A DNA stretch of 64,000 bases. It comes from Candidatus Anammoximicrobium sp. (GTDB taxonomy: Bacteria; Planctomycetota; Planctomycetia; Pirellulales; Pirellulaceae). A program made the position numbers and the translations under genes. The notes beneath the pieces are model-generated. The model was given only the letters and a program-made list of their open reading frames with translations, was not told the origin of the DNA and did no database searches. This document shows positions 45,771 to 53,886 of this stretch, one piece after another; within the stretch, counting starts at the first letter, position 1, and each line of letters opens with the position of its first letter. The DNA lies in assembly GCA_012515235.1 (NCBI GenBank), contig JAAYYU010000311.1, positions 124,001 through 188,000 of the forward strand, written 5' to 3'.

Positions 45771-45868
45771 GCATCGTTCGAGAAACAACGGTCCCGTGTT
45801 TCTTGCTGATCATCCCGCGGAGGGTCCTGGGCAAGGTGGCGAGGCCACCGTGATGCCTCGAACGATGC
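45771..45868. repeat. Long-range inverted repeat in the photolyase/cysE convergent gap
   Basis: GCATCGTTCGAG (45771-45782) and its exact reverse complement (45857-45868) are 74 bp apart; the right arm abuts the cysE stop codon (TAA, 45869-45871). A small hairpin GGTGGC-GAG-GCCACC (about 45836-45850) lies between the arms. Together they could fold as a structured 3' end for cysE. The rest of the 320-bp convergent gap (45549-45868) holds no gene I can see. Confidence 0.65.
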
Positions 45869-46834
45869 TTATCTCTCCATGCCCGCGCCGGTGGTGGGTT
45901 CGGAGGACAGTTTTCGGCGGCGGAGGCTGGGGGTTTCGATGATCACGGTAGTGAACGGCTCGACGCTCTCCGTGAGCCAGACGCTGGAGCCGATCACGCT
46001 GTCGTGGCCGATCACGGTCTGGCCGCCCAGGATGGTCGCGTTGGCGTAGATCACCACGCGATCTTCCAAGGTGGGATGCCGCTTCATATTCCGGATCAGT
46101 TTGCCGCTGGCGTCCGTGGGAAAGCTGAGCGCGCCGAGGGTCACGCCTTGATACAGCTTGACGTGATTGCCGATGTCGCACGTTTCGCCCACGACAACGC
46201 CCGTGCCGTGGTCGATGAAGAAATGATGGCCGATCCGGGCGCCGGGATGGATGTCGATGCCTGTTTGGTGGTGCGCCCATTCTGTCATCATCCGCGGGAT
46301 GAACGGGACGCCCAGGACGTGCATCTCGTGGGCCAAACGATAGACCGTAACGGCCTCCAACCCCGGATAGCAAAGGATCACTTCGTCCAAGTTCTTGCAG
46401 GCGGGATCGCCATCGTAGGCCGCCTGGACGTCGAGTGCCAGTTGCCGCCGCAGTTCGGGAATCCGCCGCAGGAAGGCGATGGCCGCGCGCTGGCCCTGCG
46501 CCGGATAGTCCGCCGTGTCCGTCAACGGATCGATGCCGCGTTCGACGCGGGCCTCGTGTTGCAGGGCGCGGGCGATCTGCGTCGTCAGCGTGTCGTGCAG
46601 TCGGTCGATCAAGTCGCCGACGTGGTAGGTGACGTTGCCGATGTGCAGACCCTCGCGGCGCCGATAGCCGGGGTACAGGATGTCCTTCAAATCCTGGATC
46701 GCCGCGACGACTTCCTCGTACTTGGGCAGCGGGCAATGCCCCAGGTGATTGATCGTGCCGACCGTGGCATAGGTCTCGACGATTTCGTCGGTCAACGTGG
46801 GCAGGTGTTCTTTCAAACGCAAATCGGATGCCAT
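45869..46834 (-). CDS. cysE: Serine O-acetyltransferase (CysE/EpsC-type)
   Basis: 321-aa enzyme making O-acetyl-L-serine from L-serine and acetyl-CoA, the committed step of cysteine synthesis. The N-terminal half is helical (about 1-180), the C-terminal half a left-handed beta-helix of hexapeptide repeats: GIDIHPGARIGHHFFIDHGTG, VVVGETCDIGNHVKLYQGVT, VIYANATILGGQTVIG. FFIDHGTGVVVGE contains the catalytic His. The N-terminal domain is longer than in E. coli CysE (273 aa), as in the plant- and SrpH-like branch. ATG 46834 follows GGGGAG at 8 bp. Upstream lies a leader with a two-Cys mini-ORF and a hairpin (separate entries), implying control by cysteine supply. cysK is 6 kb away. Confidence 0.93.
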   Translation of the reverse strand: MASDLRLKEHLPTLTDEIVETYATVGTINHLGHCPLPKYEEVVAAIQDLKDILYPGYRRREGLHIGNVTYHVGDLIDRLHDTLTTQIARALQHEARVERGIDPLTDTADYPAQGQRAAIAFLRRIPELRRQLALDVQAAYDGDPACKNLDEVILCYPGLEAVTVYRLAHEMHVLGVPFIPRMMTEWAHHQTGIDIHPGARIGHHFFIDHGTGVVVGETCDIGNHVKLYQGVTLGALSFPTDASGKLIRNMKRHPTLEDRVVIYANATILGGQTVIGHDSVIGSSVWLTESVEPFTTVIIETPSLRRRKLSSEPTTGAGMER

Positions 46835-46917
46835 GGCAAAGACTCCCCGGAACACGCCCCGGCAAAGGGGCAAACGGCAGAAGGCGGACACGGTGGCTGA
46901 GGGGGGGTGATGTAGGC

Positions 46918-46934
46918 GTCCGGTCAGGCCGGAC
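46918..46934 (-). promoter_or_regulatory. Hairpin overlapping the stop codon of the cysE leader ORF
   Basis: GTCCGG-CCTGA-CCGGAC (read on the minus strand) is a 6-bp perfect stem whose loop contains the TGA of the 17-codon leader ORF. A ribosome stalled on the Cys codons would sit just before it, while a ribosome reaching the stop would open it. That arrangement is typical of attenuators; whether it controls transcription or translation is not clear, since no T-run follows. Confidence 0.5.
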
Positions 46935-46977
46935 AGGAGCCGTTGCGACAGGTGCTGACTGGAAGCAGAATGGACAT
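46924..46977 (-). CDS. Putative cysteine-sensing leader peptide of cysE (17 aa)
   Basis: On the minus strand, 90 bp upstream of the cysE ATG, an ORF starts at ATG 46977 behind GGGGA and encodes MSILLPVSTCRNGSCPA. It has Cys codons at positions 10 and 15 (both TGT) near its end, and its stop is buried in a hairpin. Cysteine is rare, so two Cys among 17 residues directly before a cysteine-biosynthesis gene suggests a leader peptide that senses Cys-tRNA. This is inference from arrangement; I know of leader peptides of this kind for cysteine genes in actinobacteria, but not for this sequence. Confidence 0.5.
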   Translation of the reverse strand: MSILLPVSTCRNGSCPA

Positions 46978-47055
46978 CACCAAAGTCCCCGTGAGGCAAG
47001 GCCAACATGCCGGATGCCCTGCCAGGCGTCGCTTGATGGGTAGGGCGGAGAGGTA

Positions 47056-47075
47056 GGGCGGAATTCATTCCGCCC
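47056..47075. repeat. Palindromic repeat GGGCGGAAT-TC-ATTCCGCCC
   Basis: A 9-bp perfect stem with a 2-base loop, identical to the first half of the element at 22930-22949 and again preceded by TAG. Here it lies inside the probable 5' leader of cysE. Confidence 0.8.
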
Positions 47076-47138
47076 CCAGGCGGGCTGAACCTCCCCCCCC
47101 CGCGAGCCCTCAAGTCATGACAGACCGGGCACTAGGCT

Positions 47139-47167
47139 ACCTTAGGCGCGGAGTTGCCAGTTTTCAA
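47139..47167 (-). promoter_or_regulatory. Sigma70-like promoter for the cysE leader
   Basis: On the minus strand TTGAAA (47167-47162) and TAAGGT (47144-47139) are separated by 17 bp. Transcription would begin near 47132, giving a leader of about 155 nt before the two-Cys mini-ORF and about 300 nt before cysE. The 580-bp gap 46835-47414 has no other credible ORF; plus-strand frames in it are shadows. Confidence 0.5.
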
Positions 47168-47414
47168 GTCTCGCCGCGATTCGGATCGTTGCGAGCCGGA
47201 GTTTCGTGCGGCATCGCTATTTTTTTCGGTCCGGACGGGATTGGGAGTTTAGGCAAAGGCGTCAAGTCCGCAGGCAGCAGTTGGCTGATCTTTCCCGAAA
47301 AACCGGCGCAACGACGGCCCGCCCCGTGCTGTCACTTGGCCTTCAACCGACGCCGCTGCCACCAGCACGCGGCAGAGGTCGGCCGGAACGAATGCCTGGC
47401 CGGTCAACGGAGCA

Positions 47415-47825
47415 CTACGTCGAGTCGCTGAGGGCCTCGTCCAGGACTTCTTCGTTCACGTAAATCGGCAGCGGCGGATCGCACGTCACCGCGACGGCGA
47501 TCGCGTCCGAAGGCCGCGAGTCGATTTCGACCAGTTCGCCGTCGCGGCGGACGCGCAGGACCGCGTAGTAAGTGCCCTCCTTCAGGCCGCTGATAAGCAC
47601 GCTGTCCAACTCGCCGTCCAGTTGCTCCACGACGTTCACGATCAGGTCGTGCGTCAGCGGGCGCGGAGTCTGGTAACCTTTTACCCGGCGGTCGATGCTG
47701 GTCGCCTCGTAGATGCCGATCACGATAGGAAACTGCCGTTCGCCCTCGACCTCGCGGAGGTAGATGATCTGCTGATCGTGGATTTCGCTGATGATGATCC
47801 GCGCCAATTGCATTTCGACCGGCAT
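47415..47825 (-). CDS. Bifunctional nuclease family protein (BFN, DUF151)
   Basis: 136-aa protein of the BFN/DUF151 family, described in other organisms as a nuclease-like fold. The pattern PVEMQLARIIISEIHDQQIIYL, FPIVIGIYEATSIDRRVKGYQTPRPLTHD and IDSRPSDAIAVAVTCDPPLPIYVNEEVLDEAL is the classic layout. The family is widespread and often single-copy in planctomycetes; its cellular role here is not known. A TATAAT box lies about 80 bp upstream. It precedes cysE with a 580-bp gap on the same strand. Confidence 0.92.
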   Translation of the reverse strand: MPVEMQLARIIISEIHDQQIIYLREVEGERQFPIVIGIYEATSIDRRVKGYQTPRPLTHDLIVNVVEQLDGELDSVLISGLKEGTYYAVLRVRRDGELVEIDSRPSDAIAVAVTCDPPLPIYVNEEVLDEALSDST

Positions 47826-47905
47826 AGCAAGGCTCCTGGGCGATGAAGGTCCGCCTGTGAGACATCAGATCGGTTGAGCGACTCATCGGAGTCGTGGCAG
47901 CGACC

Positions 47906-47911
47906 ATTATA
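47906..47911 (-). promoter_or_regulatory. Candidate -10 box (TATAAT) of the BFN gene
   Basis: Minus-strand TATAAT about 80 bp before the ATG at 47825. No consensus -35 at 16-18 bp, so this is a weak call. Confidence 0.35.
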
Positions 47912-48112
47912 GGGACAGCGAATCGCGATCGGCTAGCGGCCCAGTGCGGTGCTAGCGTTTTCACGGTTGGTCGCCTCAGATTTTCCTGTTGCCTTGGGTC
48001 CCCGGTTATTGGTAACCTCCCCATGCCTTGTCTTGAAATGGGGTGCTCGTCCGGCGTTGCGCTGGCGCAACGTCGCGGACGCGGACTCGTTTCCTTTTGG
48101 CGGAGACGTCTG

Positions 48113-51100
48113 ATGAAGCCTGCTCACCGATCGTTGCCAGGAATTCTGAGGGCCTTTGTCGCGTGGAGCATCGCCGTCCTGATACCTTTGGCGTCGGCGG
48201 CGGCCGAGAGGCCCCAGTGGATCTGGTCGCCCGACCAGGAATCCGGCAGCGTCCCGCAGGGCACGTGTTATTTCCGCAAGGCCTTTGCGCTGGAAGCGCC
48301 TACGGGCGGCGACTTGAAGATCGCCGCCGACGACGAGTACGAGGCGTATCTGAACGGCCGCCGGATCGGGACCGGATCCGCGACGGAAACGCTCGACCAA
48401 TACGACGTCGGCAACTTTCTGCGGTCCGGCGCGAATTTGCTGGCGGTCCGGGTGAACAACACGCAGGGGGCGACTGCCGCGCTGGGCGTTCGTCTCACGG
48501 TTCGGGATCGTGCCCGCGGCTTGTTGACGGTTGCCTCCGACGCTTCCTGGCTGACCAACGTGTGGCCGCTGCCGCTTTGGCACACGCCGCTGTACAACGA
48601 TTCGCGCTGGGCCAATGCGCAAGCACTCGGCCTGGTCGGCGCAACACCGCCCTGGGACGACGTCCCGCCGGCGCGGACGCATATCGCCGGCCTGATGCCG
48701 CCGGAGGATGCCCCCGCGGCGCCCGTGGCCGAACCGCCGGTGGCGGCGGCCGCGAGCCCGACCTCGTCGTCGCGCAAGGGAAAGGTTCCGGTCCCGACCT
48801 CGCTCGCTCCTCCGGCGCCGAGTCCGGCGCCGCCGGCGCCTCCTGCAGACGCCGCCGGCACGGCGGCGTCCCAACCGGCCCCGGCAAAGACGTCGGCGGC
48901 AAGCGAAGAGCAATTCGTCGTGGAACAAGTGCTGGACGACCAGAGCACCGGGTCGCTGCTGGCAGTCACCTTTAACGAATTCGGGCATGCCATCGCCTCG
49001 CGCGAGCAGGGAGGACTGCTGTTGATCCACGACAGCAATCGCGACGAACTGCTCGACCAAGTCCGCGTGGCCAGCGATCAGATCAAGGACTGCCGCGGCC
49101 TGTTGTGCCTGAATGGAGAGCTGTTCGCCACAGGCCTCGGCCCGGAGGGCTTGGCTCTGTACCGACTGACCGACCAGGACCGCGACGGCCAATTCGACCG
49201 GGTGCGGGCGGTGCTCAAGTTCGAGGGGCATGGCGGACGGTACGGTCCGCACGGCGTGGTGCTCGGCACGGACGGTTTTCTGTACGTCGCCGTGGGTTGC
49301 CAGGCGCGGCCGGCGGCGGAACTGGGGCGCGACAGCCCCTATTGCGATTTCTACGAAGGCGACCTGGTCCAGCCGCGTTACGACGATCCGGACGCGAAGA
49401 TGGCGCAGGTGCGGGCGCCGGCCGGCATGATCCTCCGCCTGACCCCCGACGGCAAGCACTTGCAGGCAGTCGCTGGCGGACTGCACGACGCGGCCGATCT
49501 GGCGTTTGACGAGTTGGGCGAGCTGTTCGCGCAGGACAGCGAGGCGGCGGCGGACGCGGGCTTGCCCTGGTTCCGCCATGCGGCCGTCTACCACGTCTTG
49601 CCCGGCGCCGAGTACGGCTGGCGGAGCGGGTCGGCCAAGTGGCCGGAGCACTTCATCGACCGGCTTCCGCCGACCCTGGAAACAGGCCGCGGCGTCGTGA
49701 CGGGGATGGCCTTCTACAACCACGACGCGTTTCCCGAAGAGTACCAAAACGCACTTTTCATCGCCAATTGGACGCACGGGCGAATCAGTGCCTTGAAGCT
49801 CAAGCCCCACGGCGGTTCCTACACCGCCGCCGCGGAGTTGTTCGTCGACGATCCCACGCTGCACGTCACCGACATGGCGGTCGGTCCGGACGGGGCGTTG
49901 TATTTTGTCACCGGGGACCAGGGCGAGGCGGGAGGTCTGTATCGCATCCGCTGGACTGGCAAACTACCGCCCGGAGCGAAAGATGGGGGCAAGGGATTGA
50001 GCGCCGTGATTCGCCAGCCCCAATTGTCCGCGGCCTGGAGCCGTCAGCGGATCGCCGCCGCAAAAGTCGAATTGGGCGAGGACTGGGGCCCCTCGATCGT
50101 CGGCGTGGCGCACAGCGGAGCCAACTCCTGGCGCTACCGGACGCGGGCCTTGGATTTGATGCAGTTGTACGGCCCGACGCCGCCGACCGAGTTGCTGTCG
50201 CCGCTGGCCGGGGCCGATCACCAACAGGTTCGCGCAAAAGCCACCGAATTGATGGGCCTCCACCCGGACGCCGAAATCCGCGAGGCGTTGATCGGTCTGT
50301 TGAGCGACAGCGACCGCGTGGTCTGCCGGCGGGCGTGCGAAGCGCTGGTCCGGGCCGGACAGAAAGTGCCGCCTGAGAAATTGATCGAGCTGCTGAAGTC
50401 CGAGGACCGCTTCACGGCCTGGTCCGCTCGGCGGTTGCTGGAACAGACTCCCGCCGACCAATGGCGCGACCGCCTGCTGGCGGGCAGCCATCATCGCCTG
50501 GTGATCCAGGCCGGCCTGGCCTTGTTGATCTCGCAGCCCAACCCGGACAACGCCCGCCATGTGCTGGAACGGCTGACGGCGTTGGCCGGCGGATTCACCA
50601 CGGATCGCGATTTTGTCGACATGCTGCGGGTCATGCAAGTCGCCCTGATTCGCGGCGAGATCGCGCCGGACAAAGCGGCCGAGCTGGCAAAACTGCTGGC
50701 CGAAGAGTTCCCCTCGGGCGACCGGCTGATGAATCGCGAATTGATGCGGCTGCTGACCTACCTGCGCGTGTCCACGATCCTGGACCGCTATCTGGAGTAT
50801 CTGGCGGACGCCGCCGTCCACGAAGCGGACAAGCTGCAGGTGGCGTTGCACCTGCCGTTGCTGAAGGACGACTGGAACGTCGGCCGGCGGATTCAGTTGA
50901 TCGAATTCCTCGATGCGGCTCAGGCGCAGCGCGGCGGGAGCAGCCGGGCCGCCTACGTCACCCGCGCTGCCCGCGATGTGGCCCAGTCGCTGTCGGAAGA
51001 AGAGCTGAAATCCATTTTGAGCGAGGGCGACCGCTGGCCCCACGCGGCCGTGGCTTTGTTGTACCGTCTGCCCCAACAGCTGGACGCGGACACGCTGACC

Positions 51101-52174
51101 ACCTTGAAACAACTGGACGAACGGCTGCTGGCCCGCCACGATGCGGAGACCACACGCTTGAAGGTGGGCCTCGTCGCCGTGCTGGCCCGCAGCGGCGACG
51201 CCGACTCCCAGAACTACCTGCGCAGCCTCTGGGACCGCGATCCCGAACGGCGGCCGGCGCTGGCCATGGGATTGGCGCAGTGGCCGACGGCGGACAACTG
51301 GAACTACCTCGTCCGCAGTCTGCCGATCGTCGAGGCGGACGTGGCCCAGGAAATCCTGCGGCAGCTGCAGACGGTCAAACTCGCGCCCGAAGAACCGGAA
51401 TACTACCGCCAGGTGATCCTCCACGGCCTGCAACTGGGCGCTCTCGGAGCGGACGACGCGGTCGCGTTGCTGGAACACTGGACGGGAACCACGCTGGCGG
51501 ACGGCGGTGATTGGAAAGCAAGACTGGCCGCCTGGAAGCAGTGGTTTGCCCAGAAATGGCCCGATCATCCGCCGGCGGAAACGGCAACGCCGCGCCCAGG
51601 CCGCGTGTGGAAGGATGCCGAACTCCTCCGCCAGGTCGCCCACGACCTGGACGACAAACGTTCCGTCCAGAACGGAGCGGCCGTCTTCCTCTCGGCGGGC
51701 TGCGCACAATGTCACCGCTGCGGCGATCAAGGCGACGGCCGGGCGCCGGATTTGACGACCGTCGGCCAGCGTTTGATGCGCAAAGAAATCGTCCAGTCGC
51801 TGCTGTCTCCTTCCGAGCTCATCGCCGCGCCTTACCTGAACAAGGCGATCGTCACGACAAAGGGCCGCGTCTATTGCGGCCGCAGCAGTCCGATTGCCGA
51901 ACCCGGAAAGGTCGCGATCGTCCAGCCGGACGGCCGGCGGATCGCCGTGCCGACCGCGGAGGCTGATGAGTCGCGCACGATCCACGCCTCCGACATGCCG
52001 GAAGGCCTGCTGGAGCCGCTCACCCCGCAACAGGTCCAGGATTTGTTCGCGTTCCTGCTCGCCGAACGCCAGCCACTGTTGGCCCTGCAGCCGGGCAACT
52101 CTGCGAAACCGGGGCCAACGGACGCTCCCCCCAGCCCGCCGGAAAAACCGCTGGACGGCCACGCCGTTCCGTGA
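48113..52174 (+). CDS. PVC-type exported protein: propeller, HEAT repeats and c-type cytochrome
   Basis: 1353-aa exported protein of the PVC heme-binding type common in Planctomycetes and Verrucomicrobia. ATG 48113 has GGAG seven bases upstream and gives a signal peptide (LRAFVAWSIAVLIPLASAAAE). Then come a galactose-binding-like domain (QWIWSPDQESGSVPQGTCYF), a Pro/Ala linker (about 210-265), a six-bladed propeller (about 270-620: GLLCLNGELFATGLG, GPHGVVLGTDGFLYVAVG, VTDMAVGPDGALYFVTGD), and alpha-helical HEAT-like repeats (about 690-1130). The end is a cytochrome-c domain where CAQCH (C1197, H1201) binds heme. Family members are thought to be periplasmic carbohydrate-oxidation or electron-transfer proteins; the substrate is unknown. 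A longer frame from 47894 lacks a plausible signal peptide. Confidence 0.82.
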   Translation: MKPAHRSLPGILRAFVAWSIAVLIPLASAAAERPQWIWSPDQESGSVPQGTCYFRKAFALEAPTGGDLKIAADDEYEAYLNGRRIGTGSATETLDQYDVGNFLRSGANLLAVRVNNTQGATAALGVRLTVRDRARGLLTVASDASWLTNVWPLPLWHTPLYNDSRWANAQALGLVGATPPWDDVPPARTHIAGLMPPEDAPAAPVAEPPVAAAASPTSSSRKGKVPVPTSLAPPAPSPAPPAPPADAAGTAASQPAPAKTSAASEEQFVVEQVLDDQSTGSLLAVTFNEFGHAIASREQGGLLLIHDSNRDELLDQVRVASDQIKDCRGLLCLNGELFATGLGPEGLALYRLTDQDRDGQFDRVRAVLKFEGHGGRYGPHGVVLGTDGFLYVAVGCQARPAAELGRDSPYCDFYEGDLVQPRYDDPDAKMAQVRAPAGMILRLTPDGKHLQAVAGGLHDAADLAFDELGELFAQDSEAAADAGLPWFRHAAVYHVLPGAEYGWRSGSAKWPEHFIDRLPPTLETGRGVVTGMAFYNHDAFPEEYQNALFIANWTHGRISALKLKPHGGSYTAAAELFVDDPTLHVTDMAVGPDGALYFVTGDQGEAGGLYRIRWTGKLPPGAKDGGKGLSAVIRQPQLSAAWSRQRIAAAKVELGEDWGPSIVGVAHSGANSWRYRTRALDLMQLYGPTPPTELLSPLAGADHQQVRAKATELMGLHPDAEIREALIGLLSDSDRVVCRRACEALVRAGQKVPPEKLIELLKSEDRFTAWSARRLLEQTPADQWRDRLLAGSHHRLVIQAGLALLISQPNPDNARHVLERLTALAGGFTTDRDFVDMLRVMQVALIRGEIAPDKAAELAKLLAEEFPSGDRLMNRELMRLLTYLRVSTILDRYLEYLADAAVHEADKLQVALHLPLLKDDWNVGRRIQLIEFLDAAQAQRGGSSRAAYVTRAARDVAQSLSEEELKSILSEGDRWPHAAVALLYRLPQQLDADTLTTLKQLDERLLARHDAETTRLKVGLVAVLARSGDADSQNYLRSLWDRDPERRPALAMGLAQWPTADNWNYLVRSLPIVEADVAQEILRQLQTVKLAPEEPEYYRQVILHGLQLGALGADDAVALLEHWTGTTLADGGDWKARLAAWKQWFAQKWPDHPPAETATPRPGRVWKDAELLRQVAHDLDDKRSVQNGAAVFLSAGCAQCHRCGDQGDGRAPDLTTVGQRLMRKEIVQSLLSPSELIAAPYLNKAIVTTKGRVYCGRSSPIAEPGKVAIVQPDGRRIAVPTAEADESRTIHASDMPEGLLEPLTPQQVQDLFAFLLAERQPLLALQPGNSAKPGPTDAPPSPPEKPLDGHAVP

Positions 52175-52192
52175 CAGGCCGGCCGGGAAGGC

Positions 52193-52669
52193 TCAGTCGC
52201 CCCGGCAGTCCCGAAGCCGGCAAGTGTCGTGCGCGCGGCAGACTTCGCAGGGAACCGGATCGCCGCGCGCGCGACTCAGGCAGGATTCGATCCGCTGCGA
52301 CATGATCTCCGCCATCAGCGGGTGCAGGCCCAGCGGCGCGGTCACCAGAAAGGGCACGCCCGGATGACTCCGGGCGGCTGCGGCGGCTAGCGCCGGGATA
52401 TCCCGTTCCCAGTGCCGGCCGGGCAAAAGGAAGTAAGGGTGGATGACGACCAACTTCGCCCCTCGCCGCACGCAGCGAGCAAAGGCGGCAGCGATCGATG
52501 GTTCGGCCAAGTCCATGTGCGCCGGCTCGACGATCGCGTAGCCGGAATGCTGTTGGAAAGCTGTCACCACGTCCAGCAGCAGGTCGTTGCTCGGCTGGCG
52601 CCGCGAGCCGTGATCGACGACGATGACGCCGATTTCATCGCGGGGCGGGATGTCAGGCAGGGTGGCCAT
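52193..52669 (-). CDS. Sirohydrochlorin chelatase-like (CbiX/SirB type), Cys-rich tail
   Basis: About 158-aa chelatase-like protein of the CbiX/SirB family, which inserts Co or Fe into sirohydrochlorin for cobalamin or siroheme. VIVVDHGSRRQPSNDLL (H in VDHGS) and LVVIHPYFLLPGRHWERDIP are the metal-binding segments; single-domain size matches CbiX-S/SirB. The C-terminus carries CEVCRAHDTCRLRDCRGD with four Cys (C-x2-C-x5-C-x3-C), a plausible Fe-S or metal site. A GTG 15 bp upstream (52684) overlaps the cysK TGA in a GTGA and may be the true start. It follows cysK, and siroheme serves sulfite reduction, so a joint sulfur-assimilation role fits. Confidence 0.8.
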   Translation of the reverse strand: MATLPDIPPRDEIGVIVVDHGSRRQPSNDLLLDVVTAFQQHSGYAIVEPAHMDLAEPSIAAAFARCVRRGAKLVVIHPYFLLPGRHWERDIPALAAAAARSHPGVPFLVTAPLGLHPLMAEIMSQRIESCLSRARGDPVPCEVCRAHDTCRLRDCRGD

Positions 52670-52680
52670 CGCGGGTTCGC

Positions 52681-53622
52681 TCACGTCGCCAGACCGCCGA
52701 ACAGGGGTGTCGACAGGTAGCGTTCGCCCAGACTGGCCATGATCGCCACGATGCGTTTGCCCTTGAATTCCGGCCGCGCTGCGACCTGCATGGCCGCCCA
52801 CATCGCGGCCCCGCTGCTGATGCCGGCCAGGATGCCCTCTTGAGCCGCCAACTGCCGGCCCGTTTCGAAAGCATCTTCGTCGTCGACTAGGATCACGTCG
52901 TCGACCAGCGAAGCGTCCAAGTTCTTGGGCACGAAGCCGGCTCCGATGCCCTGGATGCGATGCTTGCCCGGATGACCGCCGCTGATGACCGGCGAGTTCT
53001 TCGGTTCGACGGCAAACGCTTTGAAATCGGGTCTCTGGCGTTTCAGATACCGGGCGGCACCCGTCAGCGTACCGCCCGTGCCGACGCCGGCGATCAGCGC
53101 GTCGATGTCACCCCCCGTATCCTCCCAGATTTCCGGGCCGGTCATGCACTCGTGGATTGCCGGATTGGCCGGGTTCTCGAATTGCTGAGGCATCCAGGCG
53201 TTGGGCTCGTGGTCCACCATTTCTGCCGCTTTGTCGATGGCGCCCTTCATCCCTTCGGCGGCCGGGGTCAGCACCAGGTGGGCCCCCATCGCGCGCAGCA
53301 GCGCTCGCCGCTCGACGGACATCGACTCGGGCATCGTCAGCGTCAGCTTGTAGCCCTTGGCCGCACAGACGAACGCCAGCGCGATGCCCGTGTTGCCGCT
53401 GGTTGGCTCGATGATATGCGTCGCAGGCTTGATCAACCCGTCCCGTTCGCCCGCTTCGATCATCGACACGCCAATGCGGTCCTTGATGCTGTTCAGCGGA
53501 TTGAAGAACTCGCACTTGGCGAACACCGTCGCGTGGTTCGGGGGAACCAGCCGGTTGATGCGAATCATCGGCGTGTCGCCGATCGATCTGGCGGCATTTT
53601 CGTAGATTCTTCCGCGTGGCAT
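52681..53622 (-). CDS. cysK: Cysteine synthase A (O-acetylserine sulfhydrylase)
   Basis: 313-aa PLP enzyme that converts O-acetylserine and sulfide to L-cysteine. NPLNSIKDR contains the PLP lysine (K47); EPTSGNTGIALA is the substrate/phosphate loop; GTGGTLTG binds the PLP phosphate; GISSGAA contains the Ser that contacts the pyridine N. ATG 53622 (MPRGRIYENAARS) gives normal length. A TATAAT box is about 90 bp upstream. It overlaps or abuts the chelatase gene, forming a two-gene sulfur operon; its substrate donor CysE is encoded 6 kb away. Confidence 0.95.
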   Translation of the reverse strand: MPRGRIYENAARSIGDTPMIRINRLVPPNHATVFAKCEFFNPLNSIKDRIGVSMIEAGERDGLIKPATHIIEPTSGNTGIALAFVCAAKGYKLTLTMPESMSVERRALLRAMGAHLVLTPAAEGMKGAIDKAAEMVDHEPNAWMPQQFENPANPAIHECMTGPEIWEDTGGDIDALIAGVGTGGTLTGAARYLKRQRPDFKAFAVEPKNSPVISGGHPGKHRIQGIGAGFVPKNLDASLVDDVILVDDEDAFETGRQLAAQEGILAGISSGAAMWAAMQVAARPEFKGKRIVAIMASLGERYLSTPLFGGLAT

Positions 53623-53710
53623 GGCGTCTGATCCGTTCTAACCCAAGCGGTGGAGTGCATTTGCCAGCAGCAACCTGAATCTTCTCCCGCCGCTGGCTTA
53701 TTCCGCTGGC

Positions 53711-53716
53711 ATTATA
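53711..53716 (-). promoter_or_regulatory. Candidate -10 box (TATAAT) of the cysK operon
   Basis: Minus-strand TATAAT about 90 bp before the cysK ATG. The -35 region (near 53734-53739) is not consensus. Confidence 0.4.
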
Positions 53717-53784
53717 GCCCCTTGCTCGATCATTCGGGTAGCGCAACTTGAGCAGAACAGGTAGCCTCAGCGGTCTTTCTGACA

Positions 53785-53812
53785 TTGACCACCGGACAGC
53801 TTTCCCTAGAAT
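53785..53812 (+). promoter_or_regulatory. Sigma70-like promoter of lysS
   Basis: TTGACC (53785-53790), 16-bp spacer, TAGAAT (53807-53812), 74 bp before the lysS ATG. Confidence 0.6.
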
Positions 53813-53886
53813 GGCCACTCCCTGTCCGCACGCGTTCCGATCACTGCGATCACGATCCACAAGTCCAATCTATTGTTTGAGTTGTG

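Noticed and set aside
47117..47431. 104-codon plus-strand ORF in the cysE upstream region
   Set aside because: Overlaps the predicted cysE promoter and the end of the BFN gene; no start signal or family.
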